A stretch of DNA of 64,000 bases from Microbacterium sp. LWS13-1.2 (GTDB taxonomy: Bacteria; Actinomycetota; Actinomycetes; Actinomycetales; Microbacteriaceae). Every line of letters begins with the position of its first letter. The stretch's first letter is position 1. Under the pieces are notes generated by a model, which was given only the letters and a program-made list of their open reading frames with translations, did no database searches and was not told the DNA's origin. Where the stretch lies: the NCBI RefSeq assembly GCF_040144835.1, contig NZ_CP151632.1, forward strand, positions 1-64,000. The letters run 5' to 3'. Below are positions 17,715 through 25,994 of the stretch, one piece after another. The position numbers and the translations under genes are program-made.

Positions 17715-19356
17715 CAGGCGCCTCGAGCGCTCGCGTGCTGTCACGCGGCTCGTGATCGGCGGGCTCGGCGTCGATGCGGCCCCCGTCGTAGTACCTGCGC
17801 ATACCCAGGCGCAGGCGACGCGTGAGCGGACCCGCCTCGCTCGCGATCGGCTCACGAGCGCTTCCCGTCGGATCGTCCGGCATCGCGAGACGAGCCCGCT
17901 CGGTCTCGTCGAGTGGCTGGTGGATCTCGACGTACTCGCCGCCCGGGAGGCGGACGATCCGCCCGGTCTCGTAGCCGTGCCGGAGCAGGCCGGCGTCCTT
18001 CCGCTGCAGACCGAAGCAGACGCGGCGAGCGATCGTGAACGCCACGGATGACGCGACGATGAGCGCCACCTGCAGCGCGGTGATCACGTGCTCGATCCTC
18101 ACCGAGAACGCGGTGGCGATGATGTCGGCGCCGCCCGCTGCCCAGAGCACCGCCACGAACACCAGACCGGCGACGCCGAGGCCGGTGCGCGTCGGCGCGA
18201 GGCGCGGCCTGTCGAGGAGGTGGTGGTCCCGACGGTCGCCCGTGACCCACTCCTCGAGGAACGGGTATGCGGCGACGATCGCGAAGAAGAGGCCGATGAC
18301 GGCGAGCGGGGCCAGGATCGCCATCGTCCAGGTGCGGTCGAGCCACACGAACTCCCAGCCCGGCGGCACCAGGCGCAGGGCGCCGTCGAGGAACCCGGTG
18401 TACCAGTCCGGCTGGCTTCCCGCACCGGCGTTGCCCGGGTCGGCGGGACCATAGAGCCAGATCGGGCTCACCGTGACGGTCGCCGAGATGAGCAGCAGCA
18501 CCCCGGTGACGACGAGGAACAGCCCTCCCGCCCGGGTGGCGGCTGTCGGGACGAGAGCCACGCCGACCACGTTCTCGCGCGTGCGGCCGCGACCGGGGAA
18601 CTGCAGCGGGCCGTGCCGCCACGCGGCGAGGGCGAGGAGCGCGACGAGCGCGAGGAGCGCCACGGGGAAGACCACGATGTGGAGCGGATACAGGTTCTCG
18701 ATGATCCGACCCGGAAAGGGTCCGCCGAAGAGGACGGACGCGAGCCACGTGCCGATGACCGGGATGCCGAGGAGGATGCCCTCGACGATCCGCAGGCCGG
18801 TGCCCGACAGCATGTCGTCAGGCAGCGCGTAGCCGCTCCACCCGCTCGCAAGTGCGGCGATCAGCGCCAGGAGCAGCAGCACCCACATGGCACGCCGGGG
18901 CCGTCGGAAGGCGCCGGTGAAGAAGGTCGTCACCAGCTGCACGGTGATCGCGGCGGGTAGGAGGAGTGCTGCCCAGTGATGCGCCTGTCGCAGGACCGCG
19001 CCGCCCGGCACGTCGAACGTGACGTGCATCGTCGAGGCGAACGCCTTCGACACCTCGGTGCCGTGAAGGGGAGCGTACGACCCGGCGTACACCGTGCCCT
19101 CGCTCGACGGTGTGTAGAAGAACATCAGCAGGATGCCCGTCACCGTCACGACGACGAGGGACCCCAGCGTGACGGCCCCGAACACGTTGGTCCAGTGGGT
19201 GGGGACGCGGCGGCGACGGAGCTCCGCCCAGGTGCCGTCGATGCGGTGACCGAACACGGTGATGCTCCCGAGGCGCTCGGCGAGCCGGTCGGTCCGCGAC
19301 CGGCGGCGCCCGTCCTCGCCGCGAGCCCGGTCGGTCTCGATCGCGATGCCGCGCAT
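17701..19356 (-). CDS. orphan cytochrome b (QcrB-like) lacking one heme-ligand pair
   Basis: A 551-residue membrane protein aligning along its length with actinobacterial QcrB, the b subunit of the cytochrome bc1 complex. First heme ligands are kept at His126 (RQAHHWAALL) and His226 (YPLHIVV). The positions expected to hold the second ligands are Gln140 and Leu240/Leu241. By family knowledge this leaves the low-potential heme pair and removes the high-potential pair. The quinol-site motif PDWY is kept (316-319). No qcrA or qcrC is nearby. ATG 19356 is preferred because AGGAGGAG lies just upstream. Likely a divergent paralogue, not the respiratory-chain copy. Confidence 0.85.
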   Translation of the reverse strand: MRGIAIETDRARGEDGRRRSRTDRLAERLGSITVFGHRIDGTWAELRRRRVPTHWTNVFGAVTLGSLVVVTVTGILLMFFYTPSSEGTVYAGSYAPLHGTEVSKAFASTMHVTFDVPGGAVLRQAHHWAALLLPAAITVQLVTTFFTGAFRRPRRAMWVLLLLALIAALASGWSGYALPDDMLSGTGLRIVEGILLGIPVIGTWLASVLFGGPFPGRIIENLYPLHIVVFPVALLALVALLALAAWRHGPLQFPGRGRTRENVVGVALVPTAATRAGGLFLVVTGVLLLISATVTVSPIWLYGPADPGNAGAGSQPDWYTGFLDGALRLVPPGWEFVWLDRTWTMAILAPLAVIGLFFAIVAAYPFLEEWVTGDRRDHHLLDRPRLAPTRTGLGVAGLVFVAVLWAAGGADIIATAFSVRIEHVITALQVALIVASSVAFTIARRVCFGLQRKDAGLLRHGYETGRIVRLPGGEYVEIHQPLDETERARLAMPDDPTGSAREPIASEAGPLTRRLRLGMRRYYDGGRIDAEPADHEPRDSTRALEAPVSRR

Positions 19357-19498
19357 GCTGTCTCCTCCTGATGGTCCTGCCCACAAGACACCGCGGCGTG
19401 CCGGGATGTGACAGCGACAGCGACAGCGCCGGCGTCAGCGCCACCGACAGCGACCGCAGCCGCGGAGGAGGGAGCGCCGGCGACCGTAGACTGTGACG

Positions 19499-20371
19499 AT
19501 GCCGCAGACGATCGCGTTCACCAAGGGCCACGGCACCGGCAACGACTTCGTGATCGTCCCCGACCCCGATGGCGCGCTCGACCTCACCGACGACCAGGTC
19601 GCCGTGCTGTGCGACCGGCGCTTCGGCATCGGCGGCGACGGCATCCTGCGGGTGGTGCGGGCGAGCGCGATCGCCGAGGGAGCCGACGCGGCGGCTTCCG
19701 GAGCCGAGTGGTTCATGGACTACCGCAACGCCGACGGCTCGAAGGCCGAGATGTGCGGCAACGGCATCCGGGTGTTCGCCCGCTACCTCGTGGATGTCGG
19801 CTGGGCCGACGTCGATGCTGCACCGCTCGCGATCGGCACACGGGCCGGCGTCAAGACCGTCACCCGCAGCGATCGCGGCTTCGAAGTCGACCTCGGCCGG
19901 TTCGCGGTCGACGACTCGGGTGTGCTCATCCGCACCCGCGGCGGTGGAGCGCCGCGTCCCGGCATCGGGATCGACGTCGGCAACCCGCATGTGGTCGTGG
20001 CGCTCCCCGACGACGCCGAGCTGGAGGGCCTCGACCTCGCGGCGCAGCCGCAGCTGCACCCGGAGCCCCCGCATGGTGCGAACGTCGAGTTCGTCGTGCC
20101 CAGCGACCCGCTCGTGCGCGACGGCGTCGGGGCGATCCGCATGCGCGTGTTCGAGCGCGGAGTCGGCGAGACGCTGAGCTGCGGCACGGGCGTCGCGGCC
20201 GCGGCGCTGGCCGTGCGGCACTGGGCGGGTCCCGCCGCGCCCGACCACTGGGTCGTGGACGTTCCCGGCGGCACGCTGGGCGTGCGGATGCCGGAGCTCG
20301 ACGGCGAGCGGCACGTGCTGCTGTCAGGGCCGGCGACCCTGGTCTACACGGGCGACGTCACGCTCGCGTAG
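19499..20371 (+). CDS. dapF: diaminopimelate epimerase
   Basis: Converts LL- to meso-diaminopimelate for lysine and peptidoglycan. The two catalytic cysteines are Cys86 ([10 protein letters not shown]) and Cys228 ([12 protein letters not shown]). The 290-residue length is normal. ATG 19499 is chosen over GTG 19493 because TAGACT (19487-19492) ends 6 bases before the ATG and directly abuts the GTG, which therefore cannot lie on the transcript. The gene belongs to the miaB-miaA-dapF-hflX order known in actinobacteria, here interrupted by the cytochrome b gene. Confidence 0.96.
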   Translation: MPQTIAFTKGHGTGNDFVIVPDPDGALDLTDDQVAVLCDRRFGIGGDGILRVVRASAIAEGADAAASGAEWFMDYRNADGSKAEMCGNGIRVFARYLVDVGWADVDAAPLAIGTRAGVKTVTRSDRGFEVDLGRFAVDDSGVLIRTRGGGAPRPGIGIDVGNPHVVVALPDDAELEGLDLAAQPQLHPEPPHGANVEFVVPSDPLVRDGVGAIRMRVFERGVGETLSCGTGVAAAALAVRHWAGPAAPDHWVVDVPGGTLGVRMPELDGERHVLLSGPATLVYTGDVTLA

Positions 20372-20377
20372 CGGCGC

Positions 20378-21025
20378 TCAGAGTTCGGGCAGCGCGATCG
20401 GCTCGCTCTGGGGCGAGCCGTGGCGCCGCACCTTGAGCACCCGGAATCCGCGCGCCGTCGCGGCGCGGTAGACGCTGAAGCGACGATCGAGCGTCGACGC
20501 GAGCCATCGCTGCAGCGAGTCCGACCCGAGATTGCGCTGGACCACCAGCCAGGCGTCGGCGCGCTCGTCGAGGCGGGGGATCCACCGCTCGAGCAGGCCG
20601 TGCAGCTCGTTCTTGCCGACGCGGATGGGGGGATTCGAGCGGATGGTGCGGAACACGACGTCGTCGGGAACATCGTCGGGCAGCGCGGCGTTGACATTCG
20701 TGAGCCCGAGATCCGCCGCGTTGCGCCGCACGAGGTCCAGTGCTCGTTCGTTCACGTCGACGGCCCACACGGTCGCGTGCGGGGCATCGAGTGCGAGGCT
20801 GAGTGCGATCGGTCCCCACCCGCAGCCGAGGTCGAGGAAGTTCCCTCCAGCCGGCGGCGGGGGAGTGTTCGACAGCAGCACCGCGGTTCCCGAGTCCACA
20901 TGGTCGGGGCTGAAGACGCCCCCTGCTGTGGTGACCTCGAGATCGCGTCCGGCCAGCGAGACGCGGATGCGGCGCAGATTCTCGGGGCTGGCGGGCGTCG
21001 CACTGAAATAGTGGTCGCTCCCCAT
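20378..21025 (-). CDS. class I SAM-dependent methyltransferase, RsmC/RlmG type
   Basis: A 215-residue methyltransferase. Motif I is DLGCGWG (65-71) and the N6-guanine/exocyclic-amine motif NPPIR is at 131-135. These two place it with RsmC/RlmG rRNA guanine methyltransferases, but only the catalytic half of the bigger E. coli proteins is present. The exact target is unknown. The ATG is 8 bases downstream of a minus-strand TAGGCT (21039-21034): leaderless. It is convergent with dapF and divergent from hflX. Confidence 0.87.
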   Translation of the reverse strand: MGSDHYFSATPASPENLRRIRVSLAGRDLEVTTAGGVFSPDHVDSGTAVLLSNTPPPPAGGNFLDLGCGWGPIALSLALDAPHATVWAVDVNERALDLVRRNAADLGLTNVNAALPDDVPDDVVFRTIRSNPPIRVGKNELHGLLERWIPRLDERADAWLVVQRNLGSDSLQRWLASTLDRRFSVYRAATARGFRVLKVRRHGSPQSEPIALPEL

Positions 21026-21078
21026 GGCTGACGAGCCTAGCGGAGGTGCTCCCCGGGAGGGGAGCGTAGAATTCACGG

Positions 21079-21099
21079 ATGCCGCGAACCGGCCGATGA
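21079..21099 (+). CDS. possible 6-codon leaderless upstream ORF of hflX
   Basis: TAGAAT at 21067-21072 is followed after 6 bases by an ATG opening the mini-ORF MPRTGR. This is the same geometry as the leaderless genes in the window. The ORF ends 30 bases before the hflX ATG, which has its own AAAGGA ribosome site. If transcription starts at the ATG, ribosomes would load on the very 5' end. Coding status is unproven because the ORF is too short to judge. Confidence 0.35.
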   Translation: MPRTGR

Positions 21100-21129
21100 G
21101 CGTCGGAAAAGGCATCCCGAAAGGAACAC

Positions 21130-22647
21130 ATGACGGATACGACGACACCCCAGAGCACCGACGAGACGCCGGTCGACCCGGTGGATCGCGTGCTGGCGCG
21201 CGCCGAAGCGCGCTCGGGGGTGCACGTCTTCGGAGCCGCCCAGGCGCTCCAGGACGAGACCACGATCGGGCGCGCAGACACCGACGGCGAGCAGTGGGAC
21301 CGCGAGGAGCGTGCCGCGCTGCGCCGCGTTCCGGGGCTCTCCACCGAGCTCGAGGACGTCACCGAGGTCGAGTACCGCCAGCTGCGACTCGAGAACGTCG
21401 TGCTGGTCGGCGTGCACGCGCAGGGCGAGACGGAGGACGCCGAGAACTCGCTGCGCGAGCTGTCGGCGCTGGCCGAGACCGCCGGCGCCGTCGTGCTCGA
21501 CGGCGTGCTGCAGCGGCGGCCGCACCCGGATCCCGCGACCTACGTGGGACGCGGCAAGGCCGAGGAGCTGCGCGACATCGTCGCCGCCGTGGGCGCCGAC
21601 ACCGTGATCGCCGACACCGAACTCGCACCGAGCCAGCGACGTGCACTCGAGGACGTGGTAAAGGTGAAGGTGATCGACCGCACGACGGTGATCCTCGACA
21701 TCTTCAGCCAGCACGCCAAGAGCCGCGAGGGCAAGGCGCAGGTCGAGCTCGCACAGCTCGAGTACCTGCTCCCGCGCCTGCGCGGCTGGGGTGACTCGAT
21801 GAGCCGCCAGGCCGGTGGCCAGGTGGGCGCTGGCGGCGCGGGCATGGGCTCGCGCGGACCCGGTGAGACGAAGATCGAGCTCGATCGTCGTCGCATCCGC
21901 ACGCGGATGGCCATGCTGCGCCGGCAGATCCGCGAGTTCGCACCGGCGCGCGACGCCAAGCGCGCCGAGCGCAAGCGGAACACGATCCCCTCGGTCGCGA
22001 TCGCCGGGTACACGAACGCCGGCAAGTCGTCGCTGCTGAACCGGCTGACGAGCGCGGGCGTGCTGGTCGAGAACGCCCTCTTCGCGACGCTGGACGCGAC
22101 CGTCCGGCGCAGCGAGACGAGCGACGGCCGCGTCTACACGCTCACCGACACCGTCGGGTTCGTGCGCAACCTGCCGCACCAGCTGGTCGAGGCGTTCCGC
22201 TCGACGCTCGAAGAGGTCGGCGATGCCGACGTCATCGTGCACGTGGTCGACGGCTCGCACCCGGATCCGGCCGCCCAGCTCGCAACGGTGCGTGACGTGA
22301 TCGGCGATGTCGGGGCGCGCGACATCCCCGAGCTGATCGTGTTCAACAAGGCTGATCTCGTCGACGACGACACCCGTCTGCTGCTGCGCGGTCTCGAGCC
22401 GAAGGCGATCTTCGCGTCGTCGCGCACCGGCGAGGGCATCGAAGAGCTCCGGACGGCGATCGAGGACGCGCTGCCGCTTCCGGCGGTGGAGGTGCGCGCA
22501 CTGGTGCCGTACGACCGCGGCGACCTGGTGTCCGCCATCCACGAGCAGGGCATGATCCTGTCGCAGGAGCACGAGGAGGGCGGCACGGCCGTCCACGCTC
22601 GCGTAGGCGAGCATCTCGCCGCGCGTCTCGCTCCGTTCGAGGTCTGA
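21130..22647 (+). CDS. hflX: GTPase HflX
   Basis: A ribosome-associated GTPase that splits stalled or hibernating ribosomes. The N-terminal nucleotide-binding domain carries the glycine-rich GGAGMGSRGPGETKIELDRRRI linker. The G domain has G1 GYTNAGKS (293-300), G3 DTVGFVRNLP and G4 NKAD. At 505 residues it has an extra N-terminal segment of about 60 residues common in actinobacteria. An AAAGGA ribosome site precedes the ATG, and a six-codon mini-ORF lies upstream. It is followed by a long hairpin shared with the convergent peptidase gene. Confidence 0.96.
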   Translation: MTDTTTPQSTDETPVDPVDRVLARAEARSGVHVFGAAQALQDETTIGRADTDGEQWDREERAALRRVPGLSTELEDVTEVEYRQLRLENVVLVGVHAQGETEDAENSLRELSALAETAGAVVLDGVLQRRPHPDPATYVGRGKAEELRDIVAAVGADTVIADTELAPSQRRALEDVVKVKVIDRTTVILDIFSQHAKSREGKAQVELAQLEYLLPRLRGWGDSMSRQAGGQVGAGGAGMGSRGPGETKIELDRRRIRTRMAMLRRQIREFAPARDAKRAERKRNTIPSVAIAGYTNAGKSSLLNRLTSAGVLVENALFATLDATVRRSETSDGRVYTLTDTVGFVRNLPHQLVEAFRSTLEEVGDADVIVHVVDGSHPDPAAQLATVRDVIGDVGARDIPELIVFNKADLVDDDTRLLLRGLEPKAIFASSRTGEGIEELRTAIEDALPLPAVEVRALVPYDRGDLVSAIHEQGMILSQEHEEGGTAVHARVGEHLAARLAPFEV

Positions 22648-22655
22648 CGCGCGTC

Positions 22656-22686
22656 GTCCCGCTCCTGCCGTGCGCAGGAGCGGGAC
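22656..22686. terminator. bidirectional hairpin between hflX and the S9 peptidase gene
   Basis: Two perfectly complementary 13-base arms (22656-22668 and 22674-22686) around a 5-base loop lie between two convergent genes. No run of T follows, so it is terminator-like by position and stability rather than a textbook intrinsic terminator. Confidence 0.6.
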
Positions 22687-22699
22687 GGCACGCGCGCGT

Positions 22700-24661
22700 T
22701 CAGGCGAGATCGAGCCGCGGTACGCCCGGCGTCTCGAACCCGAGCACCTGGCCGAGGAACGACAGCTCGGCCTCCATCGTGCGCACGAGCGTGTCGGCGC
22801 TGCGGAAGCCGTGGCCTTCACCCTCGAACGCCAGGTACGCGTGCGGGACGCCGTTCGCCGCGAGGGCGTCGCGCACGGCCTCCGACTGCGAGGGCGGCAC
22901 GACCCGATCCTCCAGCCCCTGCTCGATCAGCAGCGGTGTCCGCATCCGGTCGAGGTGCGTCAGCGGCGACCGCTCGACGTACAGCTCCTCGGCCTCGGGG
23001 AGCGGGCCGACCATCCCGTCGAGATAGCGGGCCTCGAAGTCGTGGGTGTCTTCGGCGAGACGGCGCAGGTCCGCGACGCCGTAGCGGCTGATGCCCGCGG
23101 CGAAGGCGTCCGAGTTCGCGAGTGCGCAGAGCACCGTCCATCCGCCGGCCGAGCCTCCTGCGACGGCCAGACGACTCCCATCGGCCCTGCCCGACGCGGC
23201 CAGGCCGCGCGCAGCAGCGACCACGTCGTCGACGTCGACGACGCCCCACTGTCCGAGCAGGCGCTCCCGGTAGGCGCGCCCGTACCCGCTCGAGCCGCCG
23301 TAGTTGACGTCGAGCACGCCGATGCCGCGGCTCGTCAGGTAGGCGATCTTGCCGGATGCCGCGCCGCCGACGTGATCGGTCGGCCCGCCGTGGACGAAGA
23401 CCACGTACGGCGGCTTCTCGTCGCCGGGCCCAACGACGCGCGGGTTGGTCGGCGGGTAGTCGAACGCGTGCACGGGTCCATGCGGCCCGGGCACGGTGAC
23501 GGCGCGCGCCCGCGGCATCCACTCCGCGCCCCAGGGTGAGGCGCCGCCGACGACCAGCCGCGCCGCTCCGGGGTCGTCGACGTCCAGCTCCCAGAGCCCG
23601 GCACCGCCGGAGCCGGCGCCAGAGACCAGAACGCGGCGGCCGCGGGCGTCCTCGATCGAGAGCCGCGTGACGGCGTCGAGCGGCAGCACGCGCGCCGTTC
23701 CGTCGGGGTCGATCAGCACGAGCGCGTCCGACCCGTCGGTCTGCACCGCGACGACGCGGCCGTCGCCCAGGGCCGTGAACCAGCGGGTGCCGAGCACCCA
23801 CAGCGGCCCACCGGTGTCGGCATCGCCCGGCGCGACCTGTTCGTGGTGAAGGTCGGCCGTGAGCCGAAGGCGCCACAGGTTCCACCTGCCGGTCGGGTCG
23901 TCGGCGTACAGCAGGTCGTCGTCGCCGACCCACACCGGCTGCAGCGGCGAGTGCGCCTCGGCGGGAGCCGATTCGCCGCCCGCCACGGTCGTCCACTCCA
24001 CGACCTCACCGCCGTCGAGTCGCCCGACGCGCAGCTCGGCGCGGTCCCAGGCCATGTTCGGGTGGTTCCAGGCGATCCACGCGAGGTGCGCACCGTCGGG
24101 CGAGAGCGCGGGGTGGGCGACGAAGTCGCTGCCGCCGGCGAGCGACGTGAGGCGTTCGGGATGCTGCAGCGCGGAGCCGTCGAGGGGGACGACGACGATG
24201 TCGCGCACCGGCGCGGCACCCGCCGTGTGGTCCTCCCGCACGCCCAGCAGCCGGCCGTGCTCCAGCGTGAGCCCCCCGTAGCGGACGTCGCCGGCGTCGG
24301 GCGTGAGCGGGCGCGGCTCGTCGTCGGGGGCGAGGCGCCAGATGCGCTGGTCGGCCTTCTCCACGAAGTAGAGCACGCCGTCGTCGTCGGCGGTCCACGA
24401 TCCGCCGCCGTACTCGTGCACGCGCGACCGCGCACTCCACGGCGCCGGGAGCACATCGACGACGGCGCCGGATGCCGCCCGCCGGCGCACGGCGGAACGT
24501 CCGCCCTCCTCGGCGACGGACTCGCCCCACCAGACTTCGGACCGGCGGCTGCCGCTGCCGACGAAGCGGGCGCCCTCGAGGCGGGGAGATGCGGCCGACA
24601 CCTCCGCCGCGGCGATCGGAGAGGGCCAGCTGCCGTACGGGAGAACGTCGGGTGTCGTCAC
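22700..24661 (-). CDS. S9 family (prolyl oligopeptidase-type) peptidase
   Basis: A 653-residue cytoplasmic serine peptidase with an N-terminal beta-propeller (about 1-390) and a C-terminal alpha/beta hydrolase domain. The nucleophile is Ser504 in AVAGGSAGGWTV, the acid lies in GLEDRVVPPSQSE, and His617 in FEGEGHGFR completes the triad. It resembles acylaminoacyl peptidases. GTG 24661 is chosen because TACCGT on the minus strand (24674-24669) lies 7 bases upstream; the longer upstream reading has low-complexity, frame-like composition. The natural substrate is unknown. Confidence 0.92.
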   Translation of the reverse strand: MTTPDVLPYGSWPSPIAAAEVSAASPRLEGARFVGSGSRRSEVWWGESVAEEGGRSAVRRRAASGAVVDVLPAPWSARSRVHEYGGGSWTADDDGVLYFVEKADQRIWRLAPDDEPRPLTPDAGDVRYGGLTLEHGRLLGVREDHTAGAAPVRDIVVVPLDGSALQHPERLTSLAGGSDFVAHPALSPDGAHLAWIAWNHPNMAWDRAELRVGRLDGGEVVEWTTVAGGESAPAEAHSPLQPVWVGDDDLLYADDPTGRWNLWRLRLTADLHHEQVAPGDADTGGPLWVLGTRWFTALGDGRVVAVQTDGSDALVLIDPDGTARVLPLDAVTRLSIEDARGRRVLVSGAGSGGAGLWELDVDDPGAARLVVGGASPWGAEWMPRARAVTVPGPHGPVHAFDYPPTNPRVVGPGDEKPPYVVFVHGGPTDHVGGAASGKIAYLTSRGIGVLDVNYGGSSGYGRAYRERLLGQWGVVDVDDVVAAARGLAASGRADGSRLAVAGGSAGGWTVLCALANSDAFAAGISRYGVADLRRLAEDTHDFEARYLDGMVGPLPEAEELYVERSPLTHLDRMRTPLLIEQGLEDRVVPPSQSEAVRDALAANGVPHAYLAFEGEGHGFRSADTLVRTMEAELSFLGQVLGFETPGVPRLDLA

Positions 24662-24936
24662 GCAGACCACGGTACGACCAACGGTGCGCGTCGCGCGATC
24701 GAAACAGAAGGTCACAGGAGGCCGGACGCGGGACTGCTCCGCTACCGTGGACGCATCGACGCCCGGTCGTCCGCGAGGACGCCCCCGAAACTGGGGGTTC
24801 CGGGCAGGAGCGACAGCCGAGCCCGGCACCCGCCCGCGATGACACCCCTTCCGCCGCACGGCGGAGGCGAGGTGCCGCGGCCGTCCGGGTCTTCCCGTTC
24901 GGCTGAGCCCGAGTCCGATCCCTGAGAAGCAGGCCC
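24662..24936. promoter_or_regulatory. divergent promoter and structured leader of metF
   Basis: On the plus strand a possible -10 TACCGT lies at about 24740, leaving a leader of roughly 180 bases before metF. Within it are three clear stem-loops: CCCCC/GGGGG around GAAACT near 24782, CCGGGC/GCCCGG around an AGGAGCG-containing loop near 24800-24825, and CCGCCG/CGGCGG near 24852. The arrangement suggests a structured 5' region. It does not match the SAM or cobalamin riboswitch consensus sequences I know. The minus-strand side holds the leaderless promoter of the peptidase gene. Confidence 0.4.
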
Positions 24937-25899
24937 ATGTCCATCGACCTGAGCACTCCTCCCGTGCCGATCTCGTTCGAGGTGTACCCGCCCCGATCCG
25001 ATGCCGGCGTCGCCGCCCTCCACGAGACCATCCGCCATCTGGCGTCCGTCGACCCCCGGTTCATCTCGGTGACCTACGGCGCGGGCGGCTCGACGGGCGG
25101 CCGCTCGCTCGAGCTGCTGACCCACATCCTCCGCGAGACCCACGTCGAGCCGCTTGCGCACCTGACGTGCGTGGGCAACACCTACGCGGGCGCCAACACG
25201 CTGATCCGGGAGTTCCTGGATGCCGGCATCACGAGCTTCCTCGCCCTGCGCGGCGACCCGCCGGCCGGGGCCTCCGAGGATGACGCCTTCCTGGGCGACC
25301 TCTCAAGCGCCGCCGAGCTCGTGCAGTTGATCGGCCGGGTGCAGGCCGAGCGCGAGCCGTACACCGAGGCGCTGATCCCGGGTGTGCCGGGAGCCGTGCG
25401 CGTCGAGAAGCGGGCGCAGGTCGACATCGCGGTCGCGGCATTCCCGAACGGTCACCCCCGCTCGCGCCACGCGCTCGAGGACATCGACGCCCTCCTCGCC
25501 AAGCAGGCGGCGGGCGCCACGCTCGCGATCACCCAGCTGTTCTTCCACGCCGACGACTATCTCGCTTTCGTGGCGCGTTCGCGCGACGCCGGAGTGACGA
25601 TCCCGATCCTCCCCGGCATCATGCCGATCACCTCGGGCGCTCGGCTGCGCCGCGTGCTCGAGCTGACGGGGGAGCAGCTGCCCGCGGACCTCGCCATCGC
25701 GCTCGACCTCGAGCCGACCGCGGAAGGGCAGCGCGAGGTGGGCATCGCGCACGCCGCGCGCCTCGCCCGCGAAGTCGTGGACGGCGGCGCGCCCGGCATC
25801 CATCTGTACGCGTTCAACAACCACGACACGGTGCTCGACGTGCTGCGTGAAGCCGGGGTGCTCGCCTCGGCGACGCGAATGCCCGACGCCGTCCACTGA
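24937..25899 (+). CDS. metF: methylenetetrahydrofolate reductase
   Basis: Reduces methylene- to methyl-tetrahydrofolate, the methyl donor used by MetE just downstream. The 320-residue flavoprotein shows SFEVYPPRSD at the start, FISVTYGAGGST, an ALRGDPP loop (FLALRGDPPAGA) and ITQLFFHADDY. Length and order are normal. No strong ribosome site is seen (GAGAAGCAGGCCC before the ATG). It forms a methionine unit with metE, 95 bases later. Confidence 0.95.
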   Translation: MSIDLSTPPVPISFEVYPPRSDAGVAALHETIRHLASVDPRFISVTYGAGGSTGGRSLELLTHILRETHVEPLAHLTCVGNTYAGANTLIREFLDAGITSFLALRGDPPAGASEDDAFLGDLSSAAELVQLIGRVQAEREPYTEALIPGVPGAVRVEKRAQVDIAVAAFPNGHPRSRHALEDIDALLAKQAAGATLAITQLFFHADDYLAFVARSRDAGVTIPILPGIMPITSGARLRRVLELTGEQLPADLAIALDLEPTAEGQREVGIAHAARLAREVVDGGAPGIHLYAFNNHDTVLDVLREAGVLASATRMPDAVH

Positions 25900-25994
25900 C
25901 CCGGACGCCGCGATCCGTCGGATGCCCCGACGGTCTCTTCGGCGACCCCCGAGATCCCCCACTCCGAGATGAACGAAGCGAAAGAGAGAGCACG

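Noticed and set aside
17701..19356. Frameshift or sequencing error explaining the missing heme ligands
   Set aside because: The frame is continuous and conserved on both sides of each position, so these are substitutions rather than a shift.
24662..24936. SAM, SAH or cobalamin riboswitch upstream of metF
   Set aside because: Stems are present but the conserved core sequences and the SAH pseudoknot partner are not; kept only as an unassigned structured leader.
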